A stretch of 64,000 bases of DNA from MH13 sp040219355 (GCA_040219355.1 JAVJSN010000017.1:248001-312000); one strand, 5' to 3'. Shown: positions 35,176-44,101, numbered from the stretch's first letter. A program made the numbers and translations. The notes: generated by a model not told the origin, from the sequence alone.

Positions 35176-37361
35176 TTGCTTGCTCGTTTTCCTCTCACGG
35201 GGCGGCCGCCATGCAGTGCGCGATACGCATCAGCAATGGTGGCGGCAAAAGATGGGTCGTTGATGTGATCAGGCACGGTGATCAATTGACGATTGGAGGT
35301 TGCCCGCACGGTCGATTTCAGCGCGCCAAAGAGCGCTTTGTTGGCGTCTGGATCGTGGAAAGGTTGGCCTGGCGCATCGAGTGCCGACACGCCTCCTTCT
35401 GTGATGTAGAAGCGCACCTGGCCTTCCATTTCGTTCAGGCGATTGCCAATCCACCTGCCAATCGCGTCGCACTCCTCGCGCGTTGTGCGCATCAGCGTGA
35501 CCTGTGGATTGTGCTGGTAAAAGGTGCGATGCTTATATTTTTCAGGCACGGTTTCTGGGGCGCCGAAGTTCACCATGTCGGTGGCGCCGAGCGACCCAAT
35601 ATACGGCAGGCGTGTGCGGATAACGGCACCGAAGCGATCTTCGGTGGCAGGGAACACACCCCCAGCCAGCATATCGCAGATCTCTGTGGTGGTAATGTCG
35701 ATGACACCAACCACTTTGCGCGAGTCGATGAGTTTTTCCATCGACTGGCCGCCAATGCCGGTAGCGTGGAAAACCAAGCAGTCAGCTTCACCATGGAGAT
35801 GACCAACAATCTGCTGCACGGCCTTCGTGGTCACACCAAACATGGTCAGGCCAATAGCAGGCTTGCTGGCGCGTTTTTCGACGGTCTGGCGGCGGCCCTG
35901 CACCATGCCAACCATTGCGTTGGCTGCGTTACCCAACACTTCTTGCGTCAGCACATTAAGACCCTGCACATCGGCAACTGAGTGCATGAGTGTGATGTCC
36001 GACGGGCCAACATATTGGGACACCTGGCCGGAGGCGACCGTAGAAACAATCAGCTTGGGGACGCCAACAGGCAGCGCGCGCATCGCAGGTGCCACCATCG
36101 CTGTGCCGCCAGAGCCACCTGCCGATAGAATGCCTGCAATGCCTGACTGACGTTCGATCCAGCGTTCGAAGGCCAGCACCATGCCAGCCACCGATGTACC
36201 GCGATCACCGGTGAACACGCCCGATGCGCCACGCGGGTGAAAAGCTGCAATTTGGTGAGCAGGAACCTCAGCGCCGGAATGGCTGCCGGAGGTGGAAAGG
36301 TCCGCCATCCGCACTGGCAAACCAGCGGCACGGATAATGTCGCGCATGTACCGCAACTCTTCGCCCTTAGTGTCGAGCGTGCCGGCCACCAGCACCACGC
36401 TTTCACCTGGTGAGGTCAGGGGGCGAATGTCTACCTGGGCAACGCTCGTTGTCGTGGGAACGGAGGCTGTGGCAACGCGCGCCAATCGTTCGAGTTGGTC
36501 AACTGGAACCGGCTTTGACCAGCGGTTGGGAATGGTGGGGTTAGAGTTGTAAATCTTGGTGGCGTGGCCGGTTTGAGCAGGTGAGGCGCCTTGGCCAGTT
36601 CCCTGGCTCTCCACCTCTGGGGTGTCGTCATGGGCATGGCGGCCCACGCCCAAAAGGCGCTGCTGGAGCTCACGGTCACCAGCGAGTTGGCCAGCCGGCG
36701 CTTTCTGCGCGACACGGCCATTGACCATGATGGCCACTTCATCGGCCACCGCGCAGGCAACGCCGATATTTTGCTCGATAACGAGCACATCCATGTCGCC
36801 TTCTTCTCCCAGCCGCAGGAGCATTTCTTCGACCTGATCGACAATAACCGGGGCAAGGCCCTCCGTAGGCTCGTCCATCACCAGCAAGCGAGGGTTTGCC
36901 AAAAGTGCGCGCGAGATGGCGAGCATCTGTTGCTCACCGCCCGAAAGCTGTCCGCCACCATTGTTCTTGCGCTCGGCAAGGCGCGGGAAGGTGGAGTAGA
37001 CCCGCTCTACCGTCCATGCACCACCCTTTTTGGTGAGCATTTTAAGGTGTTCATCGACCGTGAGCGAAGGCCATAGTCGGCGGCCCTGCGGTACGTATCC
37101 AACGCCCAAGAGAGAGATTTCTGTGGGGTCCTTGCCGACCAGTGACTCACCATCGAACGTGATCGAACCACTGGCAATTGGGACCAAACCCAGAATAGCT
37201 TTGCAAAGCGTGGTCTTGCCCATGCCGTTTCGGCCAACCACTGATAACACGCCGGAGTCCAGCCGCAGGTCAACGCCCTGCAGCGCATGTGAGGCGCCGT
37301 AATAGACATTCAATCCGCTGACTTCCAAAGCGGCGGGACCGCGTCGATTTGCAGGCGCCAT
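35172..37361 (-). CDS. Fusion of LivF-type ABC ATPase and Tm-1-like ATP-binding domain
   Basis: A 729-residue fusion. Residues ~10-240 are a complete LivF-like ABC ATPase with Walker A GRNGMGKTTL, signature LSGGEQQM and Walker B LLVMDEPTEGL. After a linker (~245-315) comes a Tm-1-like (UPF0261) domain to the end, with VVLVAGTLDTKGEELRYMRD, GVFTGDRGTSVAGM, GGSGGTAMVAPAMRALP and PEKYKHRTFYQHNPQVTLMR. The LivF part probably energises the LivHM channel with LivG. The Tm-1 part probably works with the PEP-hydrolase-like protein. ATG 37361 forms a TGATG junction with livG. The fusion would tether an enzyme-like module to the importer. Confidence 0.87.
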   Translation of the reverse strand: MAPANRRGPAALEVSGLNVYYGASHALQGVDLRLDSGVLSVVGRNGMGKTTLCKAILGLVPIASGSITFDGESLVGKDPTEISLLGVGYVPQGRRLWPSLTVDEHLKMLTKKGGAWTVERVYSTFPRLAERKNNGGGQLSGGEQQMLAISRALLANPRLLVMDEPTEGLAPVIVDQVEEMLLRLGEEGDMDVLVIEQNIGVACAVADEVAIMVNGRVAQKAPAGQLAGDRELQQRLLGVGRHAHDDTPEVESQGTGQGASPAQTGHATKIYNSNPTIPNRWSKPVPVDQLERLARVATASVPTTTSVAQVDIRPLTSPGESVVLVAGTLDTKGEELRYMRDIIRAAGLPVRMADLSTSGSHSGAEVPAHQIAAFHPRGASGVFTGDRGTSVAGMVLAFERWIERQSGIAGILSAGGSGGTAMVAPAMRALPVGVPKLIVSTVASGQVSQYVGPSDITLMHSVADVQGLNVLTQEVLGNAANAMVGMVQGRRQTVEKRASKPAIGLTMFGVTTKAVQQIVGHLHGEADCLVFHATGIGGQSMEKLIDSRKVVGVIDITTTEICDMLAGGVFPATEDRFGAVIRTRLPYIGSLGATDMVNFGAPETVPEKYKHRTFYQHNPQVTLMRTTREECDAIGRWIGNRLNEMEGQVRFYITEGGVSALDAPGQPFHDPDANKALFGALKSTVRATSNRQLITVPDHINDPSFAATIADAYRALHGGRPVRGKRASK

Positions 37362-38158
37362 CAATCGTCTCCATGTCCGAGATAAAGCGCCTGCACTTCA
37401 GGGTCGTTTTCAATTTCCTCTGGCGTGCCTTCTTTAAACACACGGCCGTTGTGCATCATGGTCACGCTTTGTGCGACGCGCAAAGCAACGTCCATGTCGT
37501 GCTCGATGATCACATAGCCAATGTGGCCGGGCAGGGACGTGAGGATGTTGATCAGCTCAGTGCGCTCGGTGGGCGACAGTCCAGCGGCAGGTTCATCGAA
37601 CAGGATCAGTCGTGGCGCACCGGCCAGAGCAAGTGCGATTTCCAGCTGGCGCTGTTGGCCGTAGCTCAGCTCGGAGACAAGCGTATCAAAAACACCAGTC
37701 AGGTTTACCGCTTCAATCAGCTCTTCCACGCGCAGGCGCAGCGGATCATTGCGGCGCGTTCGAAACAAAGAGAAGCGCCCGCGAGAGGCACCGCGGCAGG
37801 CCAGGTAAACATTGTCCGACACAGTAAGGCCGCCAAACAGAAGGCTGATCTGATAGGTGCGTCGAAGACCACGGCGAATGCGCTCGTAAGCTGGAAAGCG
37901 CGAGACATCCTCACCAAATAGGCGAATGGTGCCGCTGGTGGGAAAAAAATCGCCGGTCACGCAGTTGAATAGCGTCGTTTTACCAGCACCGTTGGATCCC
38001 AAAACTGCACGCCGCTCGCCAGAGCTTACTGTCAGCGTGATATCCGATATGGCTGCAAGCGCTCCGAACATTTTCGTAACGCCGCGCAGCTCCAAAGCAT
38101 TGCCAGAGCTTACCGATCCAATGCTGCTTGATGGGGTGGGGACAGCGATGACGTTCAT
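37361..38158 (-). CDS. livG: Branched-chain-amino-acid-type ABC transporter ATPase LivG
   Basis: A 265-residue ABC ATPase with Walker A GSNGAGKTTLFN, the GLRRTYQISLLFGGLTVSDNVYLA block typical of LivG, signature LSYGQQRQLEIA and Walker B LILFDEPAAGLSPTE. The first ~22 residues are a variable extension. It partners the LivF domain of the next gene to drive uptake through LivHM. It overlaps livM by 4 bases. Liv-type systems import amino acids but also amides, urea and aromatic acids, so the name does not fix the substrate. Confidence 0.92.
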   Translation of the reverse strand: MNVIAVPTPSSSIGSVSSGNALELRGVTKMFGALAAISDITLTVSSGERRAVLGSNGAGKTTLFNCVTGDFFPTSGTIRLFGEDVSRFPAYERIRRGLRRTYQISLLFGGLTVSDNVYLACRGASRGRFSLFRTRRNDPLRLRVEELIEAVNLTGVFDTLVSELSYGQQRQLEIALALAGAPRLILFDEPAAGLSPTERTELINILTSLPGHIGYVIIEHDMDVALRVAQSVTMMHNGRVFKEGTPEEIENDPEVQALYLGHGDD

Positions 38159-39219
38159 GCCCTGTCCTCCCCTGTCAACGGATCACTGTGACGTCCTCGC
38201 CGCGCTTTCCATCGATCCCAAAGGCCCAGAACACCATCCGGCGACCAGTAAACGATCGCCAAAAAGCCTAGGCCGATCAGCAAATTGAAACGCTCTGAGG
38301 ATAGCCCAACAGAAAACAGGAAGTCGGGCGCAAAAGTGCTGAGCACCACATAGATGATCGCACCGATAAACGAACCAATGGGCCGCCCGATTCCGCCGAT
38401 GACAGCGATAACCAGAATGTCGATGACCGCCGGAATGCCTGCCGTGCCTGGGGCAACTTGCGCGTTTTGCCAAACCAGCAAGATACCTCCGACAGCGGCG
38501 ATGATGCTGGCAAAGGTGTAAGCCGCAATGCGGTGTGCAATTACATTGTAACCCAGTGCCGCCATGCGGCGGGGGTTGTCACGAATGCCCTGAAGCACGA
38601 GGCCAAATGGTGCGCGCGATACATAGACCACAGCCAAGTAGGCCAGGAACGCGCAGCCCAGCGTCAGATAGTAAAAGGGCACAGGATTGCGCCAATCCAC
38701 ACCAAACAGCTGTGGTGGCACGACCAGGTTGAACCCAGTGTAGCCGTTGAAAATGCCGTAATTTTGCCGGGTGAAATAGAAGAACGCCGAGGCGATCGCC
38801 AGCGTGATCATGATCGTGTAGATGCCCTCGGTGCGCACCGCAAGCGCGCCAACAAGAGTGCCAAAAATGGTCGCCACGAGGATGGCCGCCGGGATGTAAA
38901 TCCACCAGGGCATGCCAAGTGACAACTCAGCGATGCCGGACACGCCGAAGATAGCCACCATGTAACCGGCCATGGCTGCAACCGACATTTGGATCAGGCT
39001 GACCATGCCGCCATAACCGGCAAGGAACATCAGCGACAAGGCAATCATGCCCAAAATGAACGTCCAACCGAACACTTGGAACAGCACAAAATCATTGGCG
39101 ATTGCAGGCATCAGCAGCAGGACCACGCCAAGCACCCACGCAGCAGCGGGAACACGCTCATACCAACTTGAGGTGTTGGAGGTGTCGCGGGAGATATGCG
39201 GGGTCTCTATCACAGCCAT
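38155..39219 (-). CDS. livM: Branched-chain-amino-acid-type ABC transporter permease LivM
   Basis: A 354-residue membrane protein with about ten hydrophobic segments. LivM landmarks include LMFLAGYGGMVSLIQMSVAAMAGY, AVRTEGIYTIMITLAIASAFFYF and GILLVWQNAQVAPG, plus DILVIAVIGGIGRPIGSFIGA near the end. It forms the transmembrane pathway with LivH, which precedes it by 3 bases. Confidence 0.93.
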   Translation of the reverse strand: MAVIETPHISRDTSNTSSWYERVPAAAWVLGVVLLLMPAIANDFVLFQVFGWTFILGMIALSLMFLAGYGGMVSLIQMSVAAMAGYMVAIFGVSGIAELSLGMPWWIYIPAAILVATIFGTLVGALAVRTEGIYTIMITLAIASAFFYFTRQNYGIFNGYTGFNLVVPPQLFGVDWRNPVPFYYLTLGCAFLAYLAVVYVSRAPFGLVLQGIRDNPRRMAALGYNVIAHRIAAYTFASIIAAVGGILLVWQNAQVAPGTAGIPAVIDILVIAVIGGIGRPIGSFIGAIIYVVLSTFAPDFLFSVGLSSERFNLLIGLGFLAIVYWSPDGVLGLWDRWKARRGRHSDPLTGEDRA

Positions 39220-39222
39220 GGC

Positions 39223-40236
39223 TTAGCGTGCGTCTCCCAACAAACCTTGCGGGCGAAAAGCAAGGACAACGGCCATGATGAGGAAGGTGAACACCACCGA
39301 ATAGGTGGGCGCATAAACCAGGCCCAACTGTTCAGAGAGACCGATGATGAGCGCGCCAATGGCCGCGCCGGGAATGGAGCCCATACCGCCAACGATCACC
39401 ACCACAAGGGAAGCCAGGAGGAAGCGCGTATCCTCGCCGGGGCTGAGCGACTGAAACGTGCCGCCCACAATGCCCGCAATGCCTGCCAAGCCTGCGCCGA
39501 ACGCGAATACGCCAAGGAAAATGTACTGAATGCGCACACCTGACGCAGCCAACATCTCTCGGTCATCCACTCCCGCGCGCACAAACATGCCAAGCTTGGT
39601 GCGGTTGAGCAGGAGCCACATGCCAATGCCGATTACGATGGCGGCCAACAGAATGGCGATGCGCACCGCTGGGTAGCGCAAGTAGACAATTTCACCAGAG
39701 TCGCGAATGGACGATATGATTGGCAAGGTGGCAGGGCCAGACAGCCAATCGGGCGCAAAAATCGTATAGCTTTGGCCGCCCCAATACCACAGCATGAGGT
39801 CTGCCAAGACGACCGAGATGCCGATGGTGACCATGGTTTGGCGCAAGTCCTCGCCGTCCATGCGGCGAAACACCTGGTGCTGCAAGATGATGCCAACGAT
39901 GGCCACTATGATGAACACAATAGGGAACGTTAGGAGCCAGGAGCCTGTGAACTCAGAAATCTCAAAGCCAAGGTAGCCGCCCAGCAGATACAGCGAGCCG
40001 TGCGCCAGGTTGACGTTGCGCATGAGACCGAAAATGAGCGTGAAGCCAGAGGCCACAAGAAAATAGAGCGCGCCAAGAGTGACGCCGCCAAAAATGGCAT
40101 TGAGGAAGATGCGCTTGCGGCCGAGCACGTCCTCTAAACCTGGGGGCCAGGGCGCAAAAATCAGCCACAACACCACCGCCGCTGCCAGCAGAATGATGAG
40201 TGACCAAATTGGATGTCGGGATGCAAAGGCAATCAT
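39223..40236 (-). CDS. livH: Branched-chain-amino-acid-type ABC transporter permease LivH
   Basis: A 337-residue permease with about nine membrane segments. Family blocks are GVTLGALYFLVASGFTLIFGLMRNVNLAHGSLYLLGGY and a late LSPGEDTRFLLASLVVVIVGGMGSIPGAA. It is the first gene of the compact catabolic run. AAAGGAG stands about 12 bases before the ATG. The N-terminus has one extra hydrophobic helix (residues ~10-28) before the usual start of the family. Confidence 0.92.
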   Translation of the reverse strand: MIAFASRHPIWSLIILLAAAVVLWLIFAPWPPGLEDVLGRKRIFLNAIFGGVTLGALYFLVASGFTLIFGLMRNVNLAHGSLYLLGGYLGFEISEFTGSWLLTFPIVFIIVAIVGIILQHQVFRRMDGEDLRQTMVTIGISVVLADLMLWYWGGQSYTIFAPDWLSGPATLPIISSIRDSGEIVYLRYPAVRIAILLAAIVIGIGMWLLLNRTKLGMFVRAGVDDREMLAASGVRIQYIFLGVFAFGAGLAGIAGIVGGTFQSLSPGEDTRFLLASLVVVIVGGMGSIPGAAIGALIIGLSEQLGLVYAPTYSVVFTFLIMAVVLAFRPQGLLGDAR

Positions 40237-40469
40237 CGGCGCAGCGTTCTCCTTTGGGACGAAGCTAACGCGGTGGTCTGGCGGGGGTCATACCCGACAG
40301 TCTGTTGATTGCGCTTTTGGTCGGCAAAAGATCGCGCAACCGCTGTTGCATCGCAGGCGGACGTGGTTTGGGCCGGTTCAAATGTGCGCTGCACCCAAAA
40401 AGACAGGGAGCAACACCCTGAATTTGAACGCTTTTCGGTTAGGCGCTCCTTTCACCTATTCAAAGGCAA
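40237..40469. other. Non-coding gap before livH
   Basis: These 233 bases separate the AraC-type regulator from livH on the same strand. I find no protein-like frame. It is the natural place for the promoter of the livH-to-SDR cluster and for AraC binding, but I cannot identify convincing -35/-10 elements. A short CAGGG/CCCTG inverted repeat (near 40405-40421) is too weak to call a terminator. Confidence 0.3.
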
Positions 40470-41318
40470 TCAGAATGGATTGGCCACTTCAATGGACTGC
40501 ACCGAGCGGCGATAATTGGATGGCGGAACGACACCATTGGAGATGAAAAACCGCGAGAAGCTGGCCTGACTGGAAAAACCAAGATCTAGGCCAATGTCAG
40601 ACACTGGAGCCTGCGTAGCGCTGAGTTGCTCAATCGCCCGCTCCATCCGCAAGGCGTTGAGATAAAGGTTTGGTGTGAGGCCGATTTGGTTGCGAAAAAG
40701 CTTGTAGAAATGTGGGCGGGATAGCCCAACTTCGCGAGCGATGAAGTTGAGCTCGAACTCCCCGCCCAGATTACGTTGAATAAGGCGCACGGCGTTGCGA
40801 ATGCGAAAGTCCGGAGCCGCGCCGGTTGGCCCGGTGAAGGACGAGCCTTTCTCAGTCCACTGCCACGACTGGTCATAGGCTGCTTGCGTCAGCGTGCATA
40901 AACGATCTTCAAGCAATGGGTCATCCATATCGTGATCGAGCATAACCCGCGCCGTTTCGGCGATCAGTCGCGCCAAATGATCGGTCACTTCAATGCCCGG
41001 GCGGCCAAAGCGCATGGAGGCGGACACTTGGCGTGCAACCTCCAAAAACCAACCCGGTCGGATGTAGAGCACAAGCGCCAATGTGGGTGCGCTGTCGTCC
41101 AGGGGCTCGTAATAGTGCGCTTGCCAAGGGCTAACGGCCGCGGCCTGGCCGGGAGAAATCGGCGAGCAATGGTCCTCGGTCACCATTTGTCCTGCAGGAC
41201 CAGCCACATGAAAGATCAAATGGCCTTCGCGGTGCCCATGCGGCGCCATTTTTTTGTCCATGGAGTAAAGGCATACGCGCCCAAATGCGCCGTGAAAGAC
41301 AGCGATGGCTGTGCTCAT
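40470..41318 (-). CDS. AraC-family transcriptional regulator
   Basis: A 282-residue regulator. An N-terminal cupin-like sensing domain (about 1-130) carries HGHREGHLIFHVAG and ISPGQAAAVSPWQAHYYEP. Two C-terminal helix-turn-helix motifs (about 180-280) include FIAREVGLSRPHFYKLFRNQIGLTPNLYL and ISDIG/LGFSSQASFSRFF-type elements. ATG 41318 has AAAGGGTGG upstream. It lies between the binding-protein/alcohol-dehydrogenase genes and livHMGF and is the only regulator in the 23-kb minus-strand block. It probably activates that block in response to the imported compound. Confidence 0.88.
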   Translation of the reverse strand: MSTAIAVFHGAFGRVCLYSMDKKMAPHGHREGHLIFHVAGPAGQMVTEDHCSPISPGQAAAVSPWQAHYYEPLDDSAPTLALVLYIRPGWFLEVARQVSASMRFGRPGIEVTDHLARLIAETARVMLDHDMDDPLLEDRLCTLTQAAYDQSWQWTEKGSSFTGPTGAAPDFRIRNAVRLIQRNLGGEFELNFIAREVGLSRPHFYKLFRNQIGLTPNLYLNALRMERAIEQLSATQAPVSDIGLDLGFSSQASFSRFFISNGVVPPSNYRRSVQSIEVANPF

Positions 41319-41418
41319 TGTTTCCACCCTTTCAGCGTTTTTGCTGATACTTTTTCTTTTTTAAGTAGGTTCCCTTAGCCCGCAAGGAAGGTCAAGGTCG
41401 TTTCTGCCGAATGCGCTT

Positions 41419-42477
41419 TCAGAGTGCTTGGTCCAGCAGTGCGCGATAGTCTGCTTGTGTGGCGTGGCGCGGGTTGGTGAGGTTGGCAGGATCGGCCGCC
41501 GCGCGCTCTGCAACATAGTCAAGGCGCGTGAAATCAATCTCCAAACTGGTCAGTGTCTCAGGCAAACCTAAGCGGCTGCTAATGGTGGAGAGTGCATCCA
41601 CCACATGGTTCTGGCCCGGCAGCGCCATCGCTTCGACGATCCGCTCGTATTGGCTACCAACGGCTGGGGCGTTGAACGCAAGCACCGGACGCATCACGGC
41701 TGGGTGCAGGCGCCCGTGGGCCAAGTTGATGTCGCAAGCCGCCTGTGTAGCGCGTGCCAACGCTTCAACACCGCCGAGACCTTTTTGGGAGGCAAGACCC
41801 GCATTGAGGGCAACAGCCATAAGCTCGCGATGGGCGTCCAAATTTCCGTGTTCAGCAACCGCGCGTTCCAAAAAGAGAGCCGAGCGGCGGATGCCCTCCA
41901 AGGCAATGCCATCTGCGGGTGGGTTGTAGGCGGTGGCCAAAAAGGCCTCGACACAGTTGGTCAAAGCATTGAAGCCGTTGGCGGCCAGTGTCTGCTTATC
42001 GGAGTCCAACGTCATTGTCGCATCGCAGAGGATAGCGGCGGGCAGAGCTGCTGTTCTGGGCTTGGTAATACCTGGCATATGGACCGGGCCAAGGCCGACC
42101 GTGGCAACGGTGGTGGGGATGGCGATCAATGGGTGCGCGCGGGCACCGGTTTGCTTGGCCGCGAGTAGCCGACCGAAATCCATGGCAGTCTTACCGCCTA
42201 TGCTGATGATCGAGTCGCATTCACCAGCACTTAGCACCTGGGTCGCCGCGCTTAGTCTGTCGGCATTCACGCTGTGTGGCAGTTGGGGAAAAGATGTCAG
42301 CACGACGCCAGATGCCATCGCGTCTTCAATGCGGGTCAGTGTCTGCCCGGAACGCCCGTCAGCATCGGTGAGCAAGAGCGGCCGTCGCGTGGCCAGCCTG
42401 CGCATCGCCTCTGGCAGAGCGTCTTCCAATACCCCGTCGGCAAAGTGGACGCGGGTAAGAAATGTGATCAATGACAT
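41419..42477 (-). CDS. Iron-containing alcohol dehydrogenase-fold protein with a degraded metal site
   Basis: A 352-residue protein of the iron-ADH/maleylacetate reductase fold: N-terminal dinucleotide-binding region with IISIGGKTAMD where the usual motif is GGGSxxD, and IPTTVATVGLG for PTTAGTGSE. The usual metal ligands in a D-x3-H motif (DALTH) are Asn170 and Asn174 (FNALTNCVEA), and the HxxxH region reads ALARATQAA. Only the later HG (His254, NLAHGRLHPAVMRPVLAFN) is kept. Metal-dependent alcohol oxidation is therefore doubtful; metal-independent maleylacetate-reductase-like chemistry or a regulatory role is possible. It sits between the Liv-type receptor and AraC genes. Confidence 0.78.
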   Translation of the reverse strand: MSLITFLTRVHFADGVLEDALPEAMRRLATRRPLLLTDADGRSGQTLTRIEDAMASGVVLTSFPQLPHSVNADRLSAATQVLSAGECDSIISIGGKTAMDFGRLLAAKQTGARAHPLIAIPTTVATVGLGPVHMPGITKPRTAALPAAILCDATMTLDSDKQTLAANGFNALTNCVEAFLATAYNPPADGIALEGIRRSALFLERAVAEHGNLDAHRELMAVALNAGLASQKGLGGVEALARATQAACDINLAHGRLHPAVMRPVLAFNAPAVGSQYERIVEAMALPGQNHVVDALSTISSRLGLPETLTSLEIDFTRLDYVAERAAADPANLTNPRHATQADYRALLDQAL

Positions 42478-42603
42478 TCTCGGTCCCTCCCCAATGGCTC
42501 AGATCTCTTACTGGATCTGTTTCAGGCTTAGGCGGTAGGAGACAGGTCGGTGAGCGGCCTGCTTATCTGAAGGCACACAGCTTTTTTTCATGGGCTAAAA
42601 CGA

Positions 42604-42631
42604 ACAAGGCCGGGCAATTGCCCGGCCTTGT
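42604..42631 (-). terminator. Intrinsic terminator after the Liv-type binding-protein gene
   Basis: ACAAGGCCGGGCAA (42604-42617) pairs perfectly with TTGCCCGGCCTTGT (42618-42631), giving a GC-rich stem. Read on the minus strand it is followed by TTCGTTTTAG. It lies 16 bases beyond the stop of the binding-protein gene, so it should separate that highly expressed gene from the alcohol-dehydrogenase-fold gene. Confidence 0.8.
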
Positions 42632-42646
42632 CGTTGTTTGCTTGCC

Positions 42647-43909
42647 TTAGCCAGCGCCACCAAGCGCTGTGCAGTCTGGGGTGTCGCGCGAGGGAAGCCC
42701 CATCGCCCGGAACTCTTCAGGTGTCATGCCGAGCGTCTGGTTCACGCCTTCCCGGGTTGCCACCAACTGGTTGGTGAGCCCACCTTCACCATCTTCAACA
42801 ACTTCGTTGATGAACACGGTGCCGGTTGCCTGACGGTTCTCGTTCAGCTCAACAACGCCAAGCGGTGTTTCGAGGGAAAGGGCACCCAGTGCAGCTTGAA
42901 AGGCCTGAGCATCTTCAACGTTGCCGTCAACTTGGTTGATGGCTTCGATGGCAGCAAGGGCAGCCACATAATAGCCAACACCGAACAACGATGGAGCCGG
43001 GAAGCGCTCACCTTCAGGGAAAGCTGCCTGATATCGGGCGACATACTCCGTCCATGCCGGATCGGTGTTGTCCACCGCCAGAGGGCCGGACGTTGGCGTG
43101 CCGATCAACGCATCTTTGGCGCGACCGCGCGAGGTTAGGACGGTCTGGTCGGCCATGATGGTACCGCCGATCAGGTTCGTTTCCGAGCCAGCCTGCTGGT
43201 ACTGGTTGAGGAAGTTGATGGCATCTGTGCCACCGACACCCAGATAGATTGCATCGACATCATCTGGCAGAGCAGCAATCACACCACCAAAGTCAGACGA
43301 GCCAAGCGGCACCCAGAAACGTTCCACGATTTCACCACCAGCGCGGCAGAAATCAACGGCAAAGCCGAGGAAGTTGGTGTAGCCGAACGAATAGTCAGCG
43401 GCGACGGTTGCAACACGTGTCCAACCTTTTTCTTCGACAACGTAGGAGCCGAGGCCAGCGCCCCATTGAGCTCCATCCAGGTTGAAGCGGAAGAAGTTGT
43501 CAGCTGGATCAACCCACGTTGTTTCCAGGGCACCAGAAATGCCGTTGATAATCGTCACATCGGGTACTGTCTTCGCATAATCGCGAAGCGCAATGCCTTC
43601 AGAACCAGAAAGTGGGCCGAGGATGATGTCCACGCCATCCTGCTCAACCAGTTTACGTGCCTGGCGCACAGCGGTGTCGGGCGTGGTGTCGGATGGAGCA
43701 ACGATGTATTCGATGGTGCGTCCGCCAGCCTCAAAGCCAACCTCTTCAAGTGCCATCTCAACATTGCGCACGCCATCAGCGCCGCCTTCGGCAAACGCGC
43801 CTTCCAGGGCAACCAAAATGCCGATGCGAATGGGGTCGTCCTGAGCCACCGCAATGGCTGGAACGGAGATCGATGAGGCCAAAACGGCCGCAAACAACGC
43901 CTTTTTCAT
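42647..43909 (-). CDS. Liv-type ABC transporter substrate-binding protein
   Basis: A 420-residue periplasmic receptor of the Peripla_BP_6/LivK family. The signal peptide is residues 1-22 (ending PAIAVAQ). Binding-fold blocks are IRIGILVALEGAFAEGGADG, GPLSGSEGIALRDYAKTVPDVTIINGISG and DYSFGYTNFLGF. Two C-terminal Cys may form a disulfide. It is the evident partner of LivHMGF although ~2.4 kb and two genes lie between. The ligand is unknown; this family binds amino acids, amides, urea-like and aromatic compounds. Confidence 0.92.
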   Translation of the reverse strand: MKKALFAAVLASSISVPAIAVAQDDPIRIGILVALEGAFAEGGADGVRNVEMALEEVGFEAGGRTIEYIVAPSDTTPDTAVRQARKLVEQDGVDIILGPLSGSEGIALRDYAKTVPDVTIINGISGALETTWVDPADNFFRFNLDGAQWGAGLGSYVVEEKGWTRVATVAADYSFGYTNFLGFAVDFCRAGGEIVERFWVPLGSSDFGGVIAALPDDVDAIYLGVGGTDAINFLNQYQQAGSETNLIGGTIMADQTVLTSRGRAKDALIGTPTSGPLAVDNTDPAWTEYVARYQAAFPEGERFPAPSLFGVGYYVAALAAIEAINQVDGNVEDAQAFQAALGALSLETPLGVVELNENRQATGTVFINEVVEDGEGGLTNQLVATREGVNQTLGMTPEEFRAMGLPSRDTPDCTALGGAG

Positions 43910-44060
43910 GGGTATCCTCCCTATGCACAGAGCAGGCTGAACTTCTTGTGGTCGCCGAATCTGCCGCCTGCTTCAAAAGCGTCCAGCAACTGCCATAACA
44001 GTAAGCCAGGCAATGGGCTGCAGCGATGACCTAGGGTTTTCCGCAATACCCCACGGTCTC

Positions 44061-44082
44061 TTTTATGGCCGATTTTTATGGC
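44061..44082. promoter_or_regulatory. Direct repeats upstream of the Liv-type binding-protein gene (possible AraC site)
   Basis: TTTTATGGC occurs twice, at 44061-44069 and 44074-44082, a 13-base spacing, about 150 bases upstream of the minus-strand binding-protein start. AraC-family activators often bind short direct repeats. The link to the nearby AraC gene is a guess. Confidence 0.25.
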
Positions 44083-44101
44083 AGACTGACCTTGTTCGTA
44101 G

